From assembly GCA_946479725.1 (NCBI GenBank), contig CAMLHB010000052.1, positions 1 through 12,343 of the forward strand: a stretch of DNA of 12,343 bases. Direction: 5' to 3'. Below the pieces are notes generated by a model. That model searched no databases. It was given only the letters and a program-made list of their open reading frames with translations, and had not been told where the DNA came from. Shown here in pieces: positions 5,588-11,383 of the stretch (positions are counted from its first letter, which is position 1; every line of letters starts with the position of its first letter). Source of the stretch: an uncultured Actinomycetes bacterium (GTDB taxonomy: Bacteria > Actinomycetota > Thermoleophilia > Solirubrobacterales > 70-9). The position numbers and the translations under genes are program-made.

Positions 5588-6885
5588 TGACCCTGCCTCC
5601 TGGATCGCGCGCCCCCGCCGTCACCCAGGCGGTCAGCTATGCCCGCGATCCACTCGGCTTCCTCACCGCGCGGCAGCGCCGCTTCGGGGACATCTTCAGC
5701 GTCAACTTTCCGTTCTTCGGACGGGTGGTCTACGTCGCCCGGCCCGACCTCGTCAAAGAGGTCTTCACCGGGCCGCCGGCGGTCTTCCACGCCGGCGAAG
5801 CCAACGCGACGGTGCTGGAGCCGGCGCTGGGGCCGAACTCGGTGCTGACCCTCGACGACGAGCCGCACATGCGGCAGCGCAAGCTGCTGCTGCCGCCCTT
5901 CCACGGCGAGCGGGTCCAGCGATACGGCGAGCTGATCGTCGAGATGACGCGGCGGGAGATGGAGAGCTGGCCGGTGGGAGAGCCGTTTGCGCTGCGGCCG
6001 CATACGCAGCGGATCACGCTGGCGGTGATCATGCGCGCCGTCTTTGGCGTCCACGACGAGGTGCGGCTCGACCGCTTCGAGCGGCTGATCGACGACTTCG
6101 CCAAGCGAGTCGGCATCATCACCTCCTTCCCGATGCTGCGCCGCAACCTCGGGCCAGGCAGCCCCTGGCCGCGCTTCCAGCGCTCGCGGGCGGCGCTCGA
6201 CGAGTTCATCTACGAAGAGATCCGGCTACGGCGGGCCGAAACCGGCCACGAGGAGCGCGACGACGTCCTCTCGCTGCTGCTCGGCGGCCGTGACGAGGAG
6301 GGTGCGGCGATGAGCGACCAGGAACTGCGCGACGAGCTGGTCACCGTCCTCGGCGCCGGCCACGAGACGACCGCGACCGGCCTCGCCTGGGCGATCGAGC
6401 GGCTGGTCCGCAACCCGGCGGTGCTGGCCCGACTGCGCGACTCGATCGCCGCCGGCAAGGAGGACTACCTGAACGCGACCGTCAAGGAGACGCTGCGGGC
6501 GCGGCCGGTAATCGTCGACGTCGCCCGCAAGCTGAAGGCCCCGGCGACGGTCGGCGGCTACGAGCTGCCGGCGGGCCAGTTCGTCCTGCCGGCGATCGCC
6601 GCCCTCCACTACCGCGAGGACCTCTTCCCCGCACCGGAGGAGTTCCGCCCCGAGCGCTTCCTCGACGGCAGGGCCGACAACTACGCCTGGATCCCCTTCG
6701 GCGGCGGCGTCCGCCGCTGCATCGGCGCCGCCTTCGCCGAATACGAGATGCGGTTGATCCTGCGCGAGTTCGTCGAGCACGCCGAGCTGACGCCGGCGGA
6801 CCCGGCCCCCGAACGCGTCCGCGTCCGCAACATCACCCTGGCGCCGGCAAAGGGCACGCGGATAATCTCCGCTGTCGAGGCCTGA
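5587..6885 (+). CDS. Cytochrome P450
   Basis: Soluble haem monooxygenase, 432 aa, typical of bacterial class I P450s needing ferredoxin partners, none of which is in the window. Landmarks in order: C-helix HMRQRKLLLPPFHGERV (94-110), I-helix oxygen-activating GAGHETTATG (256-265), K-helix ExxR as KETLRARP (Glu301, Arg304), PERF region FRPERFLDG (353-361), and haem-binding loop FGGGVRRCIGAAFAEYE with the thiolate ligand Cys378. The I-helix uses Glu260-Thr261 instead of the commoner Asp-Thr. Substrate unknown. Its ATG overlaps the purU stop and there is no Shine-Dalgarno, so translation is probably coupled to purU. A start further upstream is ruled out because that frame is a shadow of purU. 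Convergent with the ABC-F gene, 5 bp apart. Confidence 0.93.
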   Translation: MTLPPGSRAPAVTQAVSYARDPLGFLTARQRRFGDIFSVNFPFFGRVVYVARPDLVKEVFTGPPAVFHAGEANATVLEPALGPNSVLTLDDEPHMRQRKLLLPPFHGERVQRYGELIVEMTRREMESWPVGEPFALRPHTQRITLAVIMRAVFGVHDEVRLDRFERLIDDFAKRVGIITSFPMLRRNLGPGSPWPRFQRSRAALDEFIYEEIRLRRAETGHEERDDVLSLLLGGRDEEGAAMSDQELRDELVTVLGAGHETTATGLAWAIERLVRNPAVLARLRDSIAAGKEDYLNATVKETLRARPVIVDVARKLKAPATVGGYELPAGQFVLPAIAALHYREDLFPAPEEFRPERFLDGRADNYAWIPFGGGVRRCIGAAFAEYEMRLILREFVEHAELTPADPAPERVRVRNITLAPAKGTRIISAVEA

Positions 6886-6900
6886 CCCGGTCAGGCCTCG
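6876..6900. terminator. Bidirectional palindromic terminator containing both stop codons
   Basis: CGAGGCCTGACC (6876-6887) and GGTCAGGCCTCG (6889-6900) are perfect 12-bp arms around a single C. The P450 TGA (6883-6885) and the ABC-F TGA (6893-6891) lie in opposite arms. No U-run follows on either side. Confidence 0.55.
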
Positions 6901-8777
6901 GCAGCGGCCTGAGCCTCCTCCCACTCGGCGTACAGTTCCTCGACCGCCGCTTTCGCCTCTGCGTGGCGCTTTGTCGCCCGCTCGACCCGACCGGGACTCG
7001 ACCAGGCCGCCGGATCGGCGAGCTCGTCCTCGAGCTCGCGCAGCTTCGCCTCGGCCCGCTCGATCCGCTGCTCCAACTTCGCCGCCTTGCGCGCCGCTTT
7101 CTGTGCCGGCTTGGTGGCGCTGTATTTCTTGCCGCCGCCCCCCGAAGAGGCTTTCGCCGCCGCGGCCGCCTCCCCCTCCCGTTCGTCGCGCCGTCGCTGG
7201 TACTCGGCCCAGCCGCTCGGGTGACTCTCCAGCCGGCCGCCCTCGCAGACCAGGGTGCGGCTGCCGACCGCCTCCAGCAGCGCCCTGTCGTGGGAGACCA
7301 GCAGCACCGCCCCCTCGAACTCGGTCAGCGCGTCCTCCAGGGCCTCGCGGCTCTCGATGTCGAGGTGGTTGGTCGGCTCGTCGAGGACGAGGACGTTGGC
7401 GCCGGAGGCGACGAGGATCGCCAGCGAGAGCCGCCGCTGCTCGCCGCCGGAGATGTCGGAGAGCTGCTTCTCGACCTCGGCGCCGGAGAAGAGGAAGCCG
7501 CCGAGCAGAGCCCGCGCCTGCTTCTCGGTCAGGCCGGTCTCCCGCTTTGCGGCGTCGAGCACGGTGCCGCCCCCGGCCGCGGTCTCGGCGTGCTGGGAGA
7601 GGTAGCCGAGCTTGACGTTGTGGCCGCTGCGGACGCTGCCGGCCGCAGGCTCGCGGTCGCCGGCGAGGGTCTCGATCAGGGTCGTCTTGCCGGCGCCGTT
7701 CGGTCCGACGAGGACGACGTGTTCGCCGCGCTCGATTTCCAGGTTGGCGCCCTCGAGTAGGACTCGTCCGGGCACCTCGAGCTTGCCGTTGACGAGTTTC
7801 AACACAACCCGGCCCGGCCGCTCCGGCGGCTTGAAGTGGAAGCGCAGGCTGCGGTTGTCGCGCTTTTCCGCCATCGGGCCTCCGCGCTTGGCCTTCTCAA
7901 TCATCTTCACCCGCGACTGCGCCTGGCGCGCCTTCGTCGCCTTGTAGCGGAAGCGCTCGACGAAGCGCTCCATGCGGGCGATCTCCGCCTGCTGGCGCTC
8001 GATCGCTTTGCCGAGCGCGATCTGGCGGGCCGCCTGTTCCTGGCGCCAGGCATGCCAGGGGCCGGCGAAGAAGCGGGCGCGCTGCGCCTCCAGCTCCAGC
8101 ACCGAGGTCCCGACCGCCTCCAGGAACCAGCGGTCGTGGGCGACGAGGACGACGGCGGCGTCGATGTCGACCAGGTAGCGCTCGAGCCACTCCAGCGAGG
8201 GGATGTCGAGATGGTTGGTCGGCTCGTCGAGCAGCAACAGGTCGGGGCGGGTGGCAAGCGCCCGGGCCAGCGAGGCGCGGGTCAGCTCGCCGCCAGAGAA
8301 GGTGTAGAGCGGCCGCTCGGCGTGCTCGGCCTCGAAGCCGAGGCCGCGGAGGACGGCGAGGACGTTGTCGCGCCAGCGGTAGCCACCGCCGGCTTCCAGC
8401 CGCTGCTGGGCGGTGGCGTAGGCGCGCATCGTCTCCTCGCTCACCTCGCCCCCCATTTCCGCCTCCAGCCGCTCCAGTTCGGCCTCGGTCTCGAGCATCT
8501 CGGTGCGGCCGGAGAAGACGTAGTCGCCCAGTGTCGTCTCCGACTGCCGCGGCGGCCGCTGGTCATGCAGGGCGACCCGCGCCCCGCGCTGGATCGACAG
8601 CGAGCCCGAATCCGGCGCCAGCTGTCCCGCCAGCACCCGCAGCAGCGTCGACTTGCCGGCGCCGTTGCGGCCGGACAGCGTCATCCGTTCGCGCGGCTCG
8701 AGCTTGAAGGAGACGTCCTCGAAGAGCAGCTTGCCGCCGACGTAGACGTCGAGCGAGGTTGCGGTCGCAATCGCCAT
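6891..8777 (-). CDS. ABC-F family ATPase (ribosome-associated)
   Basis: Soluble twin-ATPase protein of 628 aa, no membrane segments, of the class that binds the ribosomal E site to rescue or adjust translation (EttA, Uup, YdiF and antibiotic-protection relatives). First cassette: Walker A GRNGAGKST (36-44), signature SGGEL (161-165), Walker B LLLLDEPTNHLD (180-191). Interdomain linker about 245-320, rich in basic residues with ERFRYKATKARQAQSRVKM, the P-site tRNA interaction region. Second cassette: Walker A GPNGAGKTT (358-366), signature SGGEQ (443-447), Walker B VLVLDEPTNHLD (462-473). A Gly/Ala/Lys-rich stretch leads to a C-terminal coiled coil (about 560-628), which is Uup/YdiF-like. ATG 8777; a TAGCCT -10 candidate ends 9 bases upstream and overlaps the stop of the small ORF. 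Which subfamily it belongs to, and whether it gives drug resistance, cannot be told by eye. Confidence 0.92.
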   Translation of the reverse strand: MAIATATSLDVYVGGKLLFEDVSFKLEPRERMTLSGRNGAGKSTLLRVLAGQLAPDSGSLSIQRGARVALHDQRPPRQSETTLGDYVFSGRTEMLETEAELERLEAEMGGEVSEETMRAYATAQQRLEAGGGYRWRDNVLAVLRGLGFEAEHAERPLYTFSGGELTRASLARALATRPDLLLLDEPTNHLDIPSLEWLERYLVDIDAAVVLVAHDRWFLEAVGTSVLELEAQRARFFAGPWHAWRQEQAARQIALGKAIERQQAEIARMERFVERFRYKATKARQAQSRVKMIEKAKRGGPMAEKRDNRSLRFHFKPPERPGRVVLKLVNGKLEVPGRVLLEGANLEIERGEHVVLVGPNGAGKTTLIETLAGDREPAAGSVRSGHNVKLGYLSQHAETAAGGGTVLDAAKRETGLTEKQARALLGGFLFSGAEVEKQLSDISGGEQRRLSLAILVASGANVLVLDEPTNHLDIESREALEDALTEFEGAVLLVSHDRALLEAVGSRTLVCEGGRLESHPSGWAEYQRRRDEREGEAAAAAKASSGGGGKKYSATKPAQKAARKAAKLEQRIERAEAKLRELEDELADPAAWSSPGRVERATKRHAEAKAAVEELYAEWEEAQAAAEA

Positions 8778-8789
8778 GGGCGATCTAGG

Positions 8790-8931
8790 CTAGGCGAGCT
8801 TCGCGGCGATCTGCTCGACGGTGCCCATGGTGCGGCGGGTGTCGGCGCCGAGCAGCTTCTCGATCGCCTTCAGGTCGAGATCGGACTCGAGCAGGCCGCC
8901 GCTCGCGCAGGAAGGCGACATAGCGATCCAC
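8790..8931 (-). pseudogene. Small ORF (about 46 aa) with an apparent +1 frame break
   Basis: The second half, GLLESDLDLKAIEKLL then GADTRRTMGTVEQIAAKLA, has convincing codon use and stops 12 bases before the ABC-F gene. Read as it stands, that frame starts at an ATG at 8921 with an unlikely MSPSCASGG (43 aa). The overlapping frame from GTG at 8931 begins MDRYVAFLRE and has a TAGGGT -10 box 6 bases upstream (8938-8943). Skipping one C (complement of position 8901) joins the two as MDRYVAFLREGGLLESD and onward, a smooth 46-residue protein. So it is a decayed or mis-sequenced gene, or one using +1 frameshifting; or the 43-aa ORF is simply real. Function unknown. Lies between the HNH gene and ABC-F on the same strand. 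Confidence 0.45.
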
Positions 8932-8940
8932 GCGCGGACC

Positions 8941-9381
8941 CTAGCGACGATAGGCATCTGTCCCCGGATACCGGGGACAATCGATCGGTGGACGACGTTC
9001 TGCCCGCCCTCGACCTCCGGTTCGCCCGCCGCTTCTGGAGCGTCGAGCCCTGGCGGCAGCTCGCCGCCGCGGTCGGCTGACCGCCTGCCTGCGGATCCGC
9101 TCCAGCTCCTTGTCCAGCCGCCACTCCTTCGGCGTCCGCAAGCCCTTCGCCTTGTTGCAGCTTCGGCAGGCGGCGACGAGGTTGGCGGGGGTCGAGGAGC
9201 CGCCGCGCGCACGCGGGGCGACGTGGTCGACCTCGGCGGTCTGCCTGCCGCAGTAGGCGCAGGTCCAGCCGTCGCGCTCGAGGACGGCGCCGCGGAGGAT
9301 CGGGTGGATGCATCGCTGGGCCGGATCGTCGGCGGCCGGGTCCCAATGCAGGAGCGGGTTGGAAGCTGAAGGAATTCGCAT
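8941..9381 (-). CDS. HNH endonuclease, with aberrant C-terminus
   Basis: 146 aa as read. The HNH/zinc core is complete: RDGWTCAYCGRQTAEVDHV gives Cys41, Cys44, Asp52 and His53; PRARGGSSTPANLVAACRSCNKAKG gives Asn67, Cys72 and Cys75. This is the common stand-alone McrA-like HNH form; the natural role (mobile, defence or repair nuclease) is not known. From about residue 102 the frame loses normal codon use and becomes Arg/Gly-rich, running through a repeat palindrome (8959-8979) to a TAG at 8943-8941. The original 3' end was probably lost by rearrangement. ATG 9381 lies 36 bases past the tmRNA terminator; a perfect inverted repeat (9392-9411) precedes it. No Shine-Dalgarno or clear -10 is seen. 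Confidence 0.78.
   Translation of the reverse strand: MRIPSASNPLLHWDPAADDPAQRCIHPILRGAVLERDGWTCAYCGRQTAEVDHVAPRARGGSSTPANLVAACRSCNKAKGLRTPKEWRLDKELERIRRQAVSRPRRRAAARARRSRSGGRTGGRGRAERRPPIDCPRYPGTDAYRR
8959..8979. repeat. REP-like palindrome, copy B
   Basis: TGTCCCCGG, ATA, CCGGGGACA: perfect 9-bp arms. The segment TCCCCG-x-ATACCGGGGACAA is shared with the hairpin after rpf (2982-3001), differing only at the x position. It lies inside the 3' part of the HNH reading frame. Confidence 0.6.
8988..9080 (+). pseudogene. 30-codon plus-strand ORF with coding composition, possible gene remnant
   Basis: GTG start, reading MDDVLPALDLRFARRFWSV and ending at TGA 9078-9080. Twenty-nine of 30 third codon positions are G or C, while first and second positions are mixed, the signature of real coding sequence in this genome; the antisense HNH frame loses that signature over the same stretch. 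GACAAT (8976-8981), a near-consensus -10, ends 6 bases before the GTG. It could be the 5' remnant of a gene cut off by rearrangement, or a genuine 30-aa protein. I do not recognise it. Confidence 0.35.
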
Positions 9382-9391
9382 CGCGATAGCC

Positions 9392-9411
9392 GGATCGCCC
9401 CGCCGCGATCC
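9392..9411. repeat. Inverted repeat upstream of the HNH gene
   Basis: GGATCGC, six bases, GCGATCC: perfect 7-bp arms, starting 10 bases upstream of the HNH ATG. It could be an operator or a leader hairpin. Confidence 0.4.
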
Positions 9412-9417
9412 GCATTG

Positions 9418-9450
9418 ACCGAAACCCCCGGCTGGGCCGGGAGTTTCGGT
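9418..9450 (-). terminator. Terminator of tmRNA
   Basis: Arms ACCGAAAC (9418-9425) and GTTTCGGT (9443-9450), one mismatch, then CCCGGC (9427-9432) / GCCGGG (9436-9441) around a TGG loop: 14 bp of stem in all. It begins 8 bases beyond the mature tmRNA 3' end. On the minus strand the trailing sequence is TCAATG, a weak tail. Confidence 0.7.
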
Positions 9451-9458
9451 TTCATCAG

Positions 9459-9817
9459 TGGAGGCGCCGAGATTCGAACTCGGATCCGCGGACGCGGTGC
9501 GAGGGTGTCTACAGGTTTAGCTGGCGCTTGATTCTCGTCTCCCGGGGTCCGCGCCAGCGGGCACTGCGGGAGATAAAGCCCCTTCGATGTTCCCTGGCGG
9601 TCGAGGCGGGCCGCCGGGGTGAGCCCGTTTCTGAAGCCGGTGCCCCTCCCCACGGGCGAGGGAGGACCGACTCTCACAGCGCTTAGCTTCTAACTAAGCG
9701 GCGAGGGCGAACTCATGGTCCGCACGTATTGGTTTGTGACGGGGTTTAACGAGGCCTCCGTCAACCTCGACCTGCAACCGTTCGCACGAGTCGACCACGT
9801 CGAAGCCTGTCGCCCCC
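9459..9817 (-). ncRNA. ssrA: Transfer-messenger RNA (tmRNA)
   Basis: Ribosome-rescue RNA of about 359 nt. The 5' end GGGGGCGACAGGCTTCGACG is the classic tmRNA start, and GGGGGCG pairs with CGCCTCC at the 3' end (one G-U) to form the acceptor stem; the T arm is CCGAGTTCGAATCTCGG. The tag frame is GCG GAC CAT GAG TTC GCC (9723-9706) then CTC GCC GCT TAG, giving ADHEFALAA-stop (9723-9694). The resume context CAATACGT-GCG aligns with AAATAAGC-GCC of M. tuberculosis tmRNA. Right after the stop, GCTTAG/CTAAGC forms helix 5. The genome encodes CTG where CCA would be, so CCA must be added after transcription. Partner SmpB is not in the window. Confidence 0.95.
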
Positions 9818-9836
9818 GTGCTTGGGAATGCCTAGG

Positions 9837-9878
9837 AATTGTAGGTTATCTGGGGTAGGTGATCTGGGGTAGGTGATC
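9837..9878. repeat. 14-bp tandem repeats between tmRNA and the oxidoreductase gene
   Basis: TGGGGTAGGTGATC occurs twice head to tail (9851-9864, 9865-9878); a third, degenerate unit (9837-9850) keeps GTAGGTTATC in register. Immediately after, GGTGATCCGGGTCACC (9872-9887) is a palindrome with one mismatch. Likely protein-binding sites in the shared upstream region. Confidence 0.6.
9838..9843 (-). promoter_or_regulatory. -10 box of tmRNA
   Basis: TACAAT on the minus strand, a near-perfect -10. It puts the transcript start near 9830-9831, leaving a roughly 13-base 5' leader for RNase P to remove. No TTGACA-like -35 is visible; the tandem repeats occupy that region. Confidence 0.6.
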
Positions 9879-9906
9879 CGGGTCACCGGGCAGGCGCCAC
9901 CGACCT

Positions 9907-9913
9907 GAAAGGA
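9907..9913 (+). promoter_or_regulatory. Ribosome binding site deciding the oxidoreductase start
   Basis: GAAAGGA, 8 bases before ATG 9922. It overlaps the alternative ATG at 9913 and so argues against that start. Confidence 0.6.
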
Positions 9914-9921
9914 TGCGCCCG

Positions 9922-11307
9922 ATGAGCGAGCGCAGCTACGACGCGATCGTCCTCGGCGCCGGCCCGGCGGGCGAGGTCTGCGCCGGCCGCCTCGCCGATG
10001 CCGGCTGCAAGGTGGCGATCGTCGAGCGCGACCTGGTCGGCGGCGAATGCTCCTACTACGCCTGCATGCCCTCGAAGGCGCTGCTGCGCCCGGCCGACGT
10101 CCTCGCCGAGGCGAAGCGGATCCCCGGCGTCCCCACCGGCCACGGGGAGCTGGAGGCGCAGGCGGTCCTCGCCCGCCGCGACGAGGTGATCCACGACCAG
10201 GACGACTCCGGGCAGCTGCCCTGGCTGGAGGAACGCGACATCGACCTGATCCGCGGCAGCGCCCGCTTCGACGGCGAGCGGCAAATCGTCGTCGACGAGC
10301 ACACCTTGATCGCCGAGAGGGCGATCGTCGTCGCCACCGGCAGCAAGGCGGCGATGCCGCCGATCGAGGGGCTGGACGAAATCGACCCCTGGAACAACCG
10401 CAACGCGACGACCGCGAAACTGCAGCCGGAGAGCATGATCGTGCTCGGCGGCGGCCCCGTCGGCAGCGAGCTGGCGCAGGCCTGGGCCAGCCTCGGGACC
10501 GAGGTCACCCTGGTCGAGGAGGGCGAGCACCTGCTCTCGCGCGAGGAACCGTTCGCCGGCGAGGAAGTCGCCGAGGCGCTGCGCGAGCGGTTCGGGGTCG
10601 AGGTCCACACCGATTCGAAGCTCGAGAGCGTTGCCGCCGGCGAAGGCGGCCGGGGCGTCGTCGCCCACCTGCAGGGCGGCGAGCTGCTCGAGGCCGAGGA
10701 GATCCTGATCGCCGTCGGCCGTGCCCCCCACACCGCCGACCTCGACCTCGAGGCGGCGGGCGTTTCGGCGAACGAGCACGGTTACCTCGACACCGACGAC
10801 GGGATGCGGGTCGGCGGCCGCGACTGGCTCTACGCGATCGGCGACGTCAACGGCCGCGCCCTCTTCACCCACATGGGCAAGTACCACGCCTGGGTCGCCT
10901 GCGAGAACCTCCTCGGGCGCGAGACCGAGGCGGTCGCCGAAGGCGTCGGCTCCCCCCGGGTCACCTTCACCGACCCCCAGGTCGCCGCCGCCGGCAAGAC
11001 CCTGGGGCAGGCGAGGGAGGCGGGCATCGACGCCCGCGCGATCGACGCCCCCCCCGACGGCACCCCCGGCGCCAGCTTCCAGGGCAAGGAAACCGGCGGC
11101 ACCTGCCGTTTAATCGTCGACCAGGCCAACGAAACCATCGTCGGCGCCACCTTCACCGGCTTCGAGACCGCCGACTTCCTCCAGGCAGCAACCATCGCAA
11201 TCGTCGGAGAAATCCCCATCTCCAAACTAAGGCACGCAATCGCTCCCTACCCGAGCCGAAGCGAGTTCTGGCTCAAGCTGCTGGAGAAGTACGAAGAACC
11301 CAGCTGA
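9922..11307 (+). CDS. FAD-dependent pyridine nucleotide-disulfide oxidoreductase (Lpd/MerA-like)
   Basis: 461-aa flavoprotein of the lipoamide dehydrogenase / glutathione reductase / mercuric reductase superfamily. FAD-binding GAGPAG (12-17); redox disulfide GGECSYYACMPSKALL with Cys43 and Cys48, where true Lpd usually has GGTCLNVGCIPSKALL; second dinucleotide site GGGPVGSE (176-183) with acidic Glu199 and Glu200 after beta-2, favouring NADH; second FAD contact YAIGDVNG (304-311); C-terminal dimerisation domain from about 345. The HP dyad of Lpd (H-P-x-x-S-E) is YPSRSE here, with Tyr443 in place of the catalytic His, as in MerA; but MerA's C-terminal Cys pair is absent. So the substrate is not lipoamide with confidence. 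ATG 9922 is preferred over 9913 because GAAAGGA (9907-9913) is a good Shine-Dalgarno 8 bases upstream, rare in this window. Divergent from tmRNA. Confidence 0.88.
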   Translation: MSERSYDAIVLGAGPAGEVCAGRLADAGCKVAIVERDLVGGECSYYACMPSKALLRPADVLAEAKRIPGVPTGHGELEAQAVLARRDEVIHDQDDSGQLPWLEERDIDLIRGSARFDGERQIVVDEHTLIAERAIVVATGSKAAMPPIEGLDEIDPWNNRNATTAKLQPESMIVLGGGPVGSELAQAWASLGTEVTLVEEGEHLLSREEPFAGEEVAEALRERFGVEVHTDSKLESVAAGEGGRGVVAHLQGGELLEAEEILIAVGRAPHTADLDLEAAGVSANEHGYLDTDDGMRVGGRDWLYAIGDVNGRALFTHMGKYHAWVACENLLGRETEAVAEGVGSPRVTFTDPQVAAAGKTLGQAREAGIDARAIDAPPDGTPGASFQGKETGGTCRLIVDQANETIVGATFTGFETADFLQAATIAIVGEIPISKLRHAIAPYPSRSEFWLKLLEKYEEPS

Positions 11308-11318
11308 CGCGATCGCGG

Positions 11319-11383
11319 GGGACGCCGGGCGGGGTCTCCCGGACCCTCCCCGCTGTTGTCCGGGAGACCTCTCCCGGCGTCCC
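11319..11383. terminator. Large hairpin between convergent genes
   Basis: Outer arms GGGACGCCGGG (11319-11329) / CCCGGCGTCCC (11373-11383), a 3x3 internal loop, then GGTCTCCCGGAC (11333-11344) / GTCCGGGAGACC (11358-11369) around a 13-base loop: 23 perfect base pairs. It starts 12 bases after the oxidoreductase stop and touches the last base of the opposing gene's stop. Likely a bidirectional terminator without U-runs. Confidence 0.7.

Noticed and set aside
4585..6885. 766-residue plus-strand frame ending as the P450
   Set aside because: The first part is an Arg/Pro-rich out-of-frame reading of purU; the P450 begins at 5587.
7836..9080. 414-residue plus-strand frame
   Set aside because: Mostly antisense to ABC-F; only the last 30 codons (8988-9080) look coding and are listed separately.
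9837..9887. CRISPR array or replication iterons
   Set aside because: Only three 14-bp units with no spacers, no cas or rep genes nearby, and placed in a promoter.
9922..11307. Calling the flavoprotein a true dihydrolipoamide dehydrogenase
   Set aside because: The catalytic His of the HPxxSE motif is Tyr and the disulfide context differs.
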